Shown: in pieces, positions 1 to 5,491 of the stretch
Position numbering within the stretch: the stretch's first letter is position 1
Layout of the letters: each line of letters begins with the position of its first letter
Assembly (NCBI GenBank): GCA_021161545.1
Contig: JAGHAJ010000194.1
Location: forward strand, 1 to 5,690
Length of the DNA stretch: 5,690 bases
Reading direction: 5' to 3'
Source of the DNA: Synergistota bacterium
GTDB lineage: Bacteria; Synergistota; JAGHAJ01
Notes under the pieces: model-generated
Database searches by the model: none
Told to the model about the DNA's origin: nothing
The model's input: only the letters and a program-made list of their open reading frames with translations
Made by a program: the position numbers and the translations under genes

Positions 1-122
1 ACAATGTAACGATGAAGGTGAGTTTGATAAAGCCGATAGCGTTAGAGAAGGGGTTGCGGTTTGCTATAAGAGAAGGTGGAAGGACAGTAGGTGCTGGTGT
101 TGTCACCGAAATAATAGAATAA
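1..122 (+). CDS. tuf: Elongation factor Tu, C-terminal end (partial, 5' truncated by window)
   Basis: This is the 3' end of the gene for EF-Tu, the GTPase that delivers aminoacyl-tRNA to the ribosomal A site in the cytoplasm. Reading from base 3 gives 39 codons and a TAA stop. The translation carries the highly conserved end of EF-Tu domain 3, with [17 protein letters not shown] followed by RTVGAGVV, nearly the same as the E. coli C-terminus. The two leading bases, AC, fit the last two bases of an Asp codon, as expected from the family. The GTP-binding domain lies outside the window. The stop is only 15 bases before rpsJ, so tuf probably shares a transcript with the S10 genes. A fusA-tuf-rpsJ order is common in bacteria, but fusA cannot be seen here. 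Identification is very secure; whether a second tuf copy exists elsewhere cannot be judged. Confidence 0.97.
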   Translation, partial: NVTMKVSLIKPIALEKGLRFAIREGGRTVGAGVVTEIIE

Positions 123-137
123 TGGAGGGGTTTTTCT

Positions 138-449
138 ATGGATGCTCATAGGGTTAGGATAAAATTGAAGGGCTATGATTATAGGTTGCTTGATAAATCC
201 ACCTCTCAAATAGTTGAAGCAGTGAAGAGGACGGGAGCTAAGGTTGTGGGACCGATTCCTTTGCCTACTGAGATAAACAGATATATAGTCTTGCGTTCGC
301 CACATAAGGATAAGAACTCAAGAGAGCAGTTTGAGATAAGGACGCACAAGAGGTTATTGGATATAGTAGATTCGAATCCGCAGACGGTAGATTCTTTGAT
401 GAAGTTGAATCTTCCATCTGGTGTGGATATTGAAATAAAGATGAAGTAG
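138..449 (+). CDS. rpsJ: 30S ribosomal protein S10
   Basis: S10 is a 30S head protein; in many bacteria it also partners NusB in transcription antitermination. The ORF is 103 residues, the same length as E. coli S10. Family signatures are clear: [13 protein letters not shown] near the N-terminus, [15 protein letters not shown] at about 30-44, the loop containing SPHKDK at about 54-59 that is inserted among 16S rRNA helices, and [15 protein letters not shown] at about 62-76. The ATG has GGAGG at 124-128, nine bases upstream. The gene opens the S10 cluster but lies 15 bases after tuf, leaving no room for an E. coli-type S10 leader. Arginine codons are six AGG, two AGA and one CGT; isoleucine is seven ATA and two ATT. 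Identification is essentially certain. Confidence 0.98.
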   Translation: MDAHRVRIKLKGYDYRLLDKSTSQIVEAVKRTGAKVVGPIPLPTEINRYIVLRSPHKDKNSREQFEIRTHKRLLDIVDSNPQTVDSLMKLNLPSGVDIEIKMK

Positions 450-465
450 CTTTGGAGAGAGGTGA

Positions 466-1089
466 ATGAAGTTGGCTATAGGGCTATTGGGGTATAAACT
501 TGGTATGACGCAGATCTTCATGCCCACGGGTGAGGTTATACCTGTTACAGTGGTGCAGGCAGGTCCTTGTGTGGTAGTTCAGAGAAGGATGAAGGACAGA
601 GATGGATATAATGCTATTCAGGTGGGATTTGGAGTGATAGATGAAAAAAAGGTGAATAAGCCGCTTAAGGGCCACTTTTCTGCTCATGGAGTAAGACCTG
701 TTAAGTTCCTGAAGGAATTTAGAGTGGATGATGTTGATAAGTATGAAAGTGGACAGGAGATATCTGTTGATATATTCAGCGAGGGGGAAAAAGTGAAAGT
801 AACGGGTATTTCTAAAGGGAAGGGTTTTGCTGGAGCAATGAAGAGGCATGGGTTTCATGGTGGACCTGCAAGTCATGGTTCTGGTTTTCATAGGAAACCT
901 GCTTCTATAGGTATGCATTCTTACCCGGGAAGGGTTTTTAAAGGTAAGAGGATGCCTGGACATATGGGAGTGGACAAGGTTACCGTGAAGAATGTTACTG
1001 TTGTGAAAGTGGATAAAGACAATAATCTGATCTTGTTAAAGGGTAGTGTGCCTGGTAATAATAAGAGTTTGGTTGTGATATCTAAATAG
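466..1089 (+). CDS. rplC: 50S ribosomal protein L3
   Basis: L3 is an early-assembling 50S protein whose long loop reaches towards the peptidyl-transferase centre. The ORF is 207 residues (E. coli 209). The N-terminus carries the LGxKxGMTQIF pattern (residues 8-18), KGH is at 68-70, [12 protein letters not shown] at 112-123, and the PTC-approaching loop follows, including [15 protein letters not shown] at 154-168. A GGAG at 454-457 sits eight bases before the ATG, 16 bases after the rpsJ stop. The N-terminus is about four residues longer than in E. coli. By hand alignment Ser152 occupies the place of E. coli Gln150, the residue methylated by PrmB, so that modification should be absent. The gene is followed by a 25-base gap, the largest in the window. 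Family assignment is certain; the start is well supported. Confidence 0.98.
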   Translation: MKLAIGLLGYKLGMTQIFMPTGEVIPVTVVQAGPCVVVQRRMKDRDGYNAIQVGFGVIDEKKVNKPLKGHFSAHGVRPVKFLKEFRVDDVDKYESGQEISVDIFSEGEKVKVTGISKGKGFAGAMKRHGFHGGPASHGSGFHRKPASIGMHSYPGRVFKGKRMPGHMGVDKVTVKNVTVVKVDKDNNLILLKGSVPGNNKSLVVISK

Positions 1090-1100
1090 GCAATAGATGT

Positions 1101-1108
1101 GGGGGAGG
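1101..1108 (+). promoter_or_regulatory. Shine-Dalgarno sequence that sets the rplD start
   Basis: GGGGGAGG ends six bases before the ATG at 1115. An in-frame ATG at 1097 precedes this element, so starting there would place the Shine-Dalgarno sequence inside the gene and add six residues that match no L4 family feature. The element therefore favours 1115. Confidence 0.8.
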
Positions 1109-1114
1109 ATTGGT

Positions 1115-1738
1115 ATGATACTACCTTTGAGAAATAATATGGGTGAAGTTGTTGGTGATTTAGAGGTAGATGATGTGGTCTTTAATGCAAAAATCAACGT
1201 CCCTTTGATGCATCAGGCCGTTGTTACCTATCTTGCAAATCAAAGGAGAGGAACTGCTTCTACTAAAACGAGGTCTGAAGTAGAAGGTAGTACCAGAAAG
1301 GTGTGGAGACAGAAAGGTACTGGTAGAGCAAGGCATGGCTCTATAAGGGCAAATATATTTGTCGGTGGTGGTGTTGTTTTTGGACCTAAACCGAGGAGTT
1401 ACAGAAAGAAATTGCCGGTTAAGATGAAAAGAGGTGCCTTGCGTTCTTGCCTCTCCGCAAGGGTAAGGGATGATGAGCTTGTTGTGATTGATGATATAGT
1501 ACTTGAGACACCGAAGACAAAAGAAATGACACAATGGTTGCAGAGGCAGAAGCTTGAAGGGAAGATACTTATGGTGTTGAATTCTGGTAAAACAAATGTT
1601 TTTAAAGCATCTAGTAATATACCCAACCTTAAGTTAATAAGGGTTGATAATATAAATATTTATGACCTGTTGAATGCAGATAAAGTAGTTTTTGAAAAAG
1701 ATGCTTTGAAGAGGGTGGAGGAGGTGTTAAAGCCTTGA
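1115..1738 (+). CDS. rplD: 50S ribosomal protein L4
   Basis: L4 has a globular domain on the 50S surface and an extended loop that helps form the exit-tunnel constriction with L22. From ATG 1115 the protein is 207 residues (E. coli 201). The loop region is clear: RSEVEGSTRKVWRQKGTGRA at about 53-72, then RHGSIR and GGGVVFGPKPRSY at about 84-96. The later ETPKTKEM at about 131-138 resembles B. subtilis L4 (DTAKTKEM). In the loop the usual P-x-W-R-GGG pattern reads N-I-F-V-GGG (80-86). An in-frame ATG at 1097 is rejected because the Shine-Dalgarno sequence lies downstream of it. In E. coli L4 represses the S10 operon through the S10 leader, but no such leader is present upstream of rpsJ here. 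Its TGA overlaps the rplW start codon. Confidence 0.97.
   Translation: MILPLRNNMGEVVGDLEVDDVVFNAKINVPLMHQAVVTYLANQRRGTASTKTRSEVEGSTRKVWRQKGTGRARHGSIRANIFVGGGVVFGPKPRSYRKKLPVKMKRGALRSCLSARVRDDELVVIDDIVLETPKTKEMTQWLQRQKLEGKILMVLNSGKTNVFKASSNIPNLKLIRVDNINIYDLLNADKVVFEKDALKRVEEVLKP
1717..1724 (+). promoter_or_regulatory. Shine-Dalgarno sequence for rplW, inside rplD
   Basis: GGAGGAGG lies within the last codons of rplD, ten bases before the TTG at 1735. It supports the non-ATG start of rplW and implies that ribosomes finishing rplD can restart at rplW. Confidence 0.75.
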
Positions 1739-2028
1739 TTGACACGTATGATATAATAATTAAGCCCATCATTACGGAAAAAACCAGCAGGTTGATGGGG
1801 GAAGGGAAGTATGTATTTCAGGTCCACCCGAAGGCTAACAAGATTGAGGTTCGTAAGGCGGTAGAAGCTGTCTTTAAGGTGAGAGTAAAGGATGTTAACC
1901 TCATGAATATGAAAGGTAAGAAGAAAAGATTGGGTAGATATGAGGGTAAGAGACCTGATTGGAAAAAGGCAGTAGTTACCCTTCATGAGGGTGAGAGGAT
2001 TCCATTCTTTGAAGGGTTAAGCACATAA
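1735..2028 (+). CDS. rplW: 50S ribosomal protein L23 (TTG start)
   Basis: L23 sits at the exit of the polypeptide tunnel and is the docking site for trigger factor and SRP. The 97-residue product (E. coli 100) shows the family N-terminus with IIKPIITEKT at about 8-17. Glu15 matches the position of E. coli Glu18, the trigger-factor contact. It also has an ANKIEVRKAVEAVFKV helix region at about 34-49 and GKRPDWKKAVVTL at about 71-83. No ATG or GTG is available in frame near the expected start. TTG at 1735, with GGAGGAGG ten bases upstream, gives the right N-terminus. The start overlaps the rplD stop in a TTGA arrangement, which indicates translational coupling. L23 from a few bacterial groups is longer or lacks the Glu; this one is ordinary. 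Confidence 0.96.
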   Translation: MIDTYDIIIKPIITEKTSRLMGEGKYVFQVHPKANKIEVRKAVEAVFKVRVKDVNLMNMKGKKKRLGRYEGKRPDWKKAVVTLHEGERIPFFEGLST

Positions 2029-2043
2029 GGGGGAATATATCTC

Positions 2044-2868
2044 ATGGGTATAAAGAGACTAAAAGCTGTTACTCCTGGTAGAAGATTTATGACTGTGTCA
2101 GATTTTTCTGAGATTACAAAGAAGAATCCTGAAAAATCACTCTCTTTTGGTGTGAAGAGGAGTAGTGGCAGGAATTCTTATGGAAGGGTTACAGTTAGAC
2201 ATAGAGGTGGAGGACACAAGAGGAAGTATCGTGTTATTGATTTTAAAAGGGATAAGGTGGGGGTCCCTGCTAAGGTGGCTGCTATAGAGTATGATCCAAA
2301 TAGATCGTGTAGGATTGCGCTTTTACATTATGTGGATGGGGAAAAGAGATATATAGTTGCACCTGTTGGTTTGTCTGTTGGCGATGTTGTTGAAAGTGGG
2401 CCACAGTCAGACATAAAGGTTGGGAATGCTCTACCTTTGCAGAATATACCTGATGGTACGATGATACACAATATAGAATTGTATCCGGGTCATGGGGGGC
2501 AGCTGGTTAGGTCTGCTGGTGGTTCAGCGCAGCTCATGGCAAAAGAGGGTGGCTATGCACATATTCGTCTTCCTTCTGGTGAGGTTAGATTGGTGGATTT
2601 GAGGTGCTATGCTACAATTGGGCAGGTTGGGAATGTAGAGCATGAGAACATAAATATAGGAAAGGCTGGTAGGTCTCGCTGGCTGGGTAGAAGGCCGAGA
2701 GTGCGTGCTATTGCCATGAATCCGGTTGACCATCCTATGGGTGGGGGAGAAGGAAGGTCTAAGAGTGGTAAACAACCTGTTTCTCCTACGGGTGTTCTTG
2801 CAAAGGGTTATAAGACAAGAAGGAACAAGAGGACAGATAGATTTATTGTTAGAAGAAGAAAGGGTTAG
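2044..2868 (+). CDS. rplB: 50S ribosomal protein L2
   Basis: L2 is a large, conserved 50S protein needed for subunit association and for peptidyl-transferase centre function. The product is 274 residues (E. coli 273) and aligns end to end: TPGRR at 10-14, the [18 protein letters not shown] block at 52-69, EYDPNRS at 82-88, and a C-terminal domain with [23 protein letters not shown] at 196-218, MNPVDH at 225-230 and [11 protein letters not shown] at the end. His230 corresponds to the functionally important E. coli His229 (mature numbering) and is kept. The next conserved His is Met232 here, and a normally conserved HPVSPWG segment reads QPVSPTG (244-250). GGGGG at 2029-2033 serves as the ribosome-binding site for the ATG, 15 bases after the rplW stop. 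Assignment is certain. Confidence 0.98.
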   Translation: MGIKRLKAVTPGRRFMTVSDFSEITKKNPEKSLSFGVKRSSGRNSYGRVTVRHRGGGHKRKYRVIDFKRDKVGVPAKVAAIEYDPNRSCRIALLHYVDGEKRYIVAPVGLSVGDVVESGPQSDIKVGNALPLQNIPDGTMIHNIELYPGHGGQLVRSAGGSAQLMAKEGGYAHIRLPSGEVRLVDLRCYATIGQVGNVEHENINIGKAGRSRWLGRRPRVRAIAMNPVDHPMGGGEGRSKSGKQPVSPTGVLAKGYKTRRNKRTDRFIVRRRKG

Positions 2869-2871
2869 TTG

Positions 2872-2880
2872 AAAGGAGGG
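2872..2880 (+). promoter_or_regulatory. Shine-Dalgarno sequence that sets the rpsS start
   Basis: AAAGGAGGG is the strongest ribosome-binding site in the window, with its GGAGG seven bases before TTG 2887. It lies downstream of another in-frame TTG (2869, directly after the rplB stop). This makes 2887 the start and rules out the six-residue extension. Confidence 0.88.
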
Positions 2881-2886
2881 GAAATT

Positions 2887-3171
2887 TTGGCGCGTTCCGT
2901 AAAAAAGGGTCCTTATGTTGATCAAAAGTTATTGAAGAAGATTATAGAGATGAGTGAATCTGGGAAGAAAAAGGTTATAAAGACATGGTCTAGAAGATCT
3001 ACGATTGTTCCTGAGATGATAGGTTTTACAATAGCAGTTCATAATGGTAGGAATCATATACCTATATATATTACCGAAAATATGGTTGGTCATAAACTTG
3101 GAGAATTTGCACCTACCAGAAAGTTTAGGGGGCATGGTGCACATACAGAGCGCTCTACAGCACTGAAGTGA
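2887..3171 (+). CDS. rpsS: 30S ribosomal protein S19 (TTG start)
   Basis: S19 is a 30S head protein that pairs with S13 near the A-site tRNA and contacts the 50S through a bridge. From TTG 2887 the product is 94 residues (E. coli 92) and begins [12 protein letters not shown], the canonical S19 N-terminus. Further signatures are [18 protein letters not shown] at about 29-46, [28 protein letters not shown] at 51-78, and a C-terminal tail [15 protein letters not shown]. The tail differs from the lysine-rich proteobacterial tail. The position usually occupied by His in IGHTIAVHNG is Phe47. An earlier in-frame TTG at 2869 is rejected because the Shine-Dalgarno sequence lies after it. The gene starts 18 bases after rplB and is surely co-transcribed. 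Confidence 0.97.
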   Translation: MARSVKKGPYVDQKLLKKIIEMSESGKKKVIKTWSRRSTIVPEMIGFTIAVHNGRNHIPIYITENMVGHKLGEFAPTRKFRGHGAHTERSTALK

Positions 3172-3186
3172 TAGGAGTGATTTGTG

Positions 3187-3528
3187 ATGGAAGCGGTGGC
3201 AAAGAAGAGGTATGTGAGAATATCACCTCTGAAAGTGAGAAAGGTATTGCAGCTTATAAAAGGTAAGAGGGCAGAAGATGCTTTAATGATGCTAAAATTT
3301 ATGCCCTCTAAGGGTGCAAGGATCGTTAGAGAGATATTGCAGGCTGCGGTGGCTAATGCAGAGAATAATTTTGAACTCAATGTTGATAAACTTGTTGTGG
3401 CCGAGGCTTACGCAGATAAGGGACCATATTTGAAGAGAATAAGAGCTGTTTCTATGGGAAGAGCACATAGGATAAATAAGCCTACGAGCCACATAACCAT
3501 AGTAGTCGAAGAGAAGGAGGAGGATTAG
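3187..3528 (+). CDS. rplV: 50S ribosomal protein L22
   Basis: L22 has a globular domain near the tunnel exit and a long beta-hairpin lining the tunnel opposite L4. From ATG 3187 it has 113 residues (E. coli 110). Signatures include YVRISPLKVRKVLQLIKGK at 9-27, LQAAVANAENN at 51-61, GPYLKRIR at 79-86 and GRAHRINKPTSHITIVVEE at 91-109. The hairpin segment usually read as PRAxGRA is AVSMGRA here (87-93), and the usual KRTSH is KPTSH. A GTG directly before the ATG (3184) is also in frame. AGGAG at 3173-3177 is six bases from the GTG and nine from the ATG, so either start is possible. ATG is preferred because many L22 proteins begin MEA. Its C-terminal codons carry the ribosome-binding site for rpsC. 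Confidence 0.97.
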   Translation: MEAVAKKRYVRISPLKVRKVLQLIKGKRAEDALMMLKFMPSKGARIVREILQAAVANAENNFELNVDKLVVAEAYADKGPYLKRIRAVSMGRAHRINKPTSHITIVVEEKEED

Positions 3529-4206
3529 GTGGGGCAAAAAGTTCATCCAACAGGTTTTAGACTTGGGGTTATAAAGGATTGGAGTTCAAGGTGGTATGCC
3601 TCTGATAAGAGGTATAGGGAATATTTAATGGAAGACCATAGGATAAGAGAGCTTATAAAAAAGAGATGGTACAATGCAGGTATATCCAAGATTGAAATTG
3701 AAAGGGTAGCTGCAGAGATTGTGAGGATTATTGTGCATGCAGCGCGCCCGGGACTTGTAATAGGTAAGAAAGGTGTTGAAATAGAGGGCGTGAAGAGGAT
3801 GCTTGCTGAGATGACTTCAAGACAGGTCTATATCAGCGTTAAAGAGGTTCCAATTCCTGAGATAGATGCGCAGTTGGTTGCAGAGAATATAGCTTCACAA
3901 ATAGAGAGAAGAGTTGCATTTCGTAGGGCCATGAAGCAGGCGGTTTCCAAGGCAATGAGGCTTGGTGCCAAGGGTATCAAGATTGCATGTAGCGGAAGGC
4001 TGGGAGGCGCTGAAATAGCAAGAACAGAGTGGTATCTTGAGGGGAGACTGCCTCTTCAGACATTGAGAGCTGATATAGATTACGGTTTTGCAGAAGCATT
4101 TACTACCTATGGCCAGATAGGTATAAAAGTCTGGATATTTAAGGGCGAAGTGTTGCCGCAAAAGAAGGAAGGAGAAACCCATGCAGAAGTTGCTACGAAG
4201 CAATAA
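3529..4206 (+). CDS. rpsC: 30S ribosomal protein S3 (GTG start)
   Basis: S3 forms part of the mRNA entry tunnel of the 30S subunit and contributes to mRNA unwinding. The 225-residue product (E. coli 233) has the canonical start [16 protein letters not shown]-type RNA-binding domain has its GKKG loop at 80-82 and neighbours ([11 protein letters not shown], 72-82). The C-terminal domain has [13 protein letters not shown] at 127-139, [24 protein letters not shown] at 146-169, and [30 protein letters not shown]. Arg132, Arg133 and Lys136 match the E. coli entry-tunnel residues linked to helicase activity. GTG at 3529 begins immediately after the rplV TAG, with GGAGG at 3516-3520 inside rplV, which indicates tight coupling. 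The C-terminal tail past KGEVLP is short, charged and not family-diagnostic. Confidence 0.98.
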   Translation: MGQKVHPTGFRLGVIKDWSSRWYASDKRYREYLMEDHRIRELIKKRWYNAGISKIEIERVAAEIVRIIVHAARPGLVIGKKGVEIEGVKRMLAEMTSRQVYISVKEVPIPEIDAQLVAENIASQIERRVAFRRAMKQAVSKAMRLGAKGIKIACSGRLGGAEIARTEWYLEGRLPLQTLRADIDYGFAEAFTTYGQIGIKVWIFKGEVLPQKKEGETHAEVATKQ

Positions 4207-4222
4207 GAGGGGGATATAAGCC

Positions 4223-4633
4223 ATGTTGATGCCTAGTCGTGTTAAATACCGTAAACAGCAAAGAGGTAGGCTTAAAGGTCGTTCCAAAGGGGCGTTAACG
4301 CTTGCCTTTGGAGATTATGGTATTCAGGCGCTGGAACCATGTTACCTTACTGCAAGACAGATAGAGGCTGTCAGGTTGATACTTACTAGGGCTATAAGGA
4401 AAGGTGGAAAGCTGTGGATTAGAGTATTTCCAGATAAACCTATGACAAAGAAACCTGCTGAAACGAGGATGGGTAAGGGGAAGGGAAATCCTGAAGAGTG
4501 GGTAGCTCCTGTTAAACCCGGTAGAATAATGTTTGAGATGGTAGGTCTTGATAGAAAAACAGCAGAAGAAGTGGTAAGGTTAGCTTCTTCCAAGCTTCCT
4601 ATAAAAACGAAGTTTGTATACAGGGAAGAATAG
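4223..4633 (+). CDS. rplP: 50S ribosomal protein L16
   Basis: L16 assembles late onto the 50S, near the A-site tRNA elbow and the peptidyl-transferase centre. The product has 136 residues, the same as E. coli. It begins [16 protein letters not shown], with [10 protein letters not shown] at about 42-51, [41 protein letters not shown] spanning about 61-101, and KLPIKTKFV near the end. Arg82 aligns with E. coli Arg81, the residue hydroxylated by the oxygenase YcfD, so the target residue is kept; nothing here shows whether the enzyme exists. A GAGGGGGA stretch ends about nine bases before the ATG, 16 bases after the rpsC stop. Assignment is certain. Confidence 0.98.
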   Translation: MLMPSRVKYRKQQRGRLKGRSKGALTLAFGDYGIQALEPCYLTARQIEAVRLILTRAIRKGGKLWIRVFPDKPMTKKPAETRMGKGKGNPEEWVAPVKPGRIMFEMVGLDRKTAEEVVRLASSKLPIKTKFVYREE

Positions 4634-4639
4634 AGGTGG
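4632..4639 (+). promoter_or_regulatory. Shine-Dalgarno sequence that sets the rpmC start
   Basis: AGAGGTGG overlaps the rplP stop codon and ends five bases before GTG 4645. Two other in-frame GTG codons exist at 4636 (inside this element) and 4642. Only 4645, and less well 4642, leave a workable spacing. Confidence 0.65.
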
Positions 4640-4644
4640 TTGTG

Positions 4645-4842
4645 GTGAAAGCGGCAGAGTTAAGGGATCTTACTATTAATGAGCTTAAGTTGAAATTAAG
4701 AGACCTTAAGCAGGAGTTTCTAAATTTGAGATTTCAAAATTCTATAGGACAATTGAATAATCCGAGAAGAATAAGAGAGGTTAGAAAAGATGTTGCAAGG
4801 ATTTTAACTATTATAAGGGAAAAGGAATTAGGGGGTGAATAA
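4645..4842 (+). CDS. rpmC: 50S ribosomal protein L29 (GTG start)
   Basis: L29 is a small helical protein next to L23 at the tunnel exit. From GTG 4645 the product is 65 residues (E. coli 63) and begins MKAAELRDLTINEL, the typical L29 opening. The middle holds LKQEFLNLRFQNSIGQLNNPRRIREVRKDVARILTII, the standard second-helix signature with conserved LRF, Q and NP-RI-VR. In-frame GTG codons at 4636 and 4642 would add three or one residues. The match to the family N-terminus and the Shine-Dalgarno spacing favour 4645. It begins 11 bases after rplP and ends three bases before rpsQ. Its last codons include a G-run, AGGGGG, that serves as the rpsQ ribosome-binding site. Confidence 0.94.
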   Translation: MKAAELRDLTINELKLKLRDLKQEFLNLRFQNSIGQLNNPRRIREVRKDVARILTIIREKELGGE

Positions 4843-4845
4843 GTA

Positions 4846-5133
4846 ATGGCAGCGAGAACATTGGTAGGTACAGTTTTAAGCAATAAGATGGATAAGTCCG
4901 TTGTTGTAGGTGTTCGCTGGTTTAAGAGTCATCCCCTATATGTTAAGAGGCTGAAAAGGATGACGAAGCTTATAGCACATGATAAGAACAATGAGTGTAG
5001 AGAAGGAGATATCGTTGTTATCAGGGAATCAAGACCCTTAAGTAGAAGGAAACGCTGGGTGGTTACAAAGATACTGGAAAGAGCAGTTGTTGAAGGGGGA
5101 AGTGGAGATGATACAGCTTCAAACAATGCTTAA
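4846..5133 (+). CDS. rpsQ: 30S ribosomal protein S17
   Basis: S17 is an OB-fold primary binder of the 16S 5' domain. The 95-residue product (E. coli 84) shows [15 protein letters not shown] at 7-21, [18 protein letters not shown] at 29-46, [22 protein letters not shown] at 50-71 and VTKILER at 73-79. The family usually ends soon after this last strand. Here the frame continues as an acidic and polar tail, [13 protein letters not shown] (83-95). That tail is encoded by the rplN Shine-Dalgarno region and first codons, so it is a by-product of gene overlap rather than a recognisable domain. The AGGGGG run near 4830-4835 is about ten bases before the ATG. Assignment is certain; whether the tail does anything is unknown. 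Confidence 0.97.
   Translation: MAARTLVGTVLSNKMDKSVVVGVRWFKSHPLYVKRLKRMTKLIAHDKNNECREGDIVVIRESRPLSRRKRWVVTKILERAVVEGGSGDDTASNNA
5093..5100 (+). promoter_or_regulatory. Shine-Dalgarno sequence for rplN, inside rpsQ
   Basis: AAGGGGGA within rpsQ ends seven bases before ATG 5108. It excludes the upstream in-frame TTG at 5087, which would add seven residues not seen in the L14 family. Confidence 0.8.
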
Positions 5134-5476
5134 CGTGGCAGATAATTCTGGCGCAAAGAAGATAATGTGTATACATGTGCATGGAGGTAGTCATAGGAGG
5201 TATGGTTCTCTGGGTGACATTATTACAGCTTCTGTTAAGGAGGCTATACCGAATTCCAATATACCCAAGGGTACTGTTGTGAAGGCTGTTATAGTGAGGG
5301 TGGCGAAGGAAGTAAGAAGAAAAGATGGGAGTTATGTTCGTTTTGATGATAATGCAGCGGTTATCATAGATAATAATAAGGAACCAAAAGGTACGAGAAT
5401 ATTTGGACCTGTGGCAAGGGAATTGAGAGAGAAGCGCTTTATGAGGATAATATCTCTTGCACCAGAAGTAGTGTAA
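5108..5476 (+). CDS. rplN: 50S ribosomal protein L14
   Basis: L14 lies on the 50S interface, helps form an intersubunit bridge, and is the binding site of the silencing factor RsfS in many bacteria. From ATG 5108 it has 122 residues, the usual bacterial length. It begins [18 protein letters not shown], followed by [21 protein letters not shown] at 26-46, [11 protein letters not shown] at 54-64, [15 protein letters not shown] at 74-88 and [28 protein letters not shown] at the end. All the main family blocks are intact. Its first 26 bases overlap the 3' end of rpsQ in another frame, and its ribosome-binding site is also inside rpsQ. In E. coli rplN is the first gene of the spc operon with its own promoter. 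Here no gap exists for one. Confidence 0.98.
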   Translation: MIQLQTMLNVADNSGAKKIMCIHVHGGSHRRYGSLGDIITASVKEAIPNSNIPKGTVVKAVIVRVAKEVRRKDGSYVRFDDNAAVIIDNNKEPKGTRIFGPVARELREKRFMRIISLAPEVV

Positions 5477-5491
5477 TTAGGGGGAGTTCTG

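Noticed and set aside
484-963. A 159-codon open frame on the minus strand opposite rplC.
   Set aside because: It lies wholly antisense to a certain gene, its translation shows no family pattern, and it arises from the low number of stop codons opposite a purine-rich coding strand.
1097-1114. An upstream in-frame ATG that would lengthen L4 by six residues.
   Set aside because: The Shine-Dalgarno sequence at 1101-1108 lies downstream of it, and the added residues match nothing in the family.
1090-1114. The largest intergenic gap, checked for a terminator, promoter or leader.
   Set aside because: It is 25 bases, has no hairpin with a T-run, and is mostly the rplD Shine-Dalgarno sequence.
1739-1757. 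A TTGACA at 1739-1744 followed by TATAAT at 1752-1757, resembling a sigma-70 promoter inside rplW.
   Set aside because: The two boxes are only seven bases apart rather than about 17, and the sequence is fully explained as L23 codons.
2869-2886. An in-frame TTG right after the rplB stop that would extend S19 by six residues.
   Set aside because: The strong Shine-Dalgarno sequence lies after it, and the canonical MARS start of S19 is at 2887.
3895-4287. A 130-codon minus-strand frame opposite rpsC and rplP.
   Set aside because: It spans the ends of two certain genes, has no recognisable motif, and is best read as a shadow of the coding strand.
5087-5107. An in-frame TTG that would extend L14 by seven residues.
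   Set aside because: The family start MIQ is at 5108, with a well-placed ribosome-binding site just before it.
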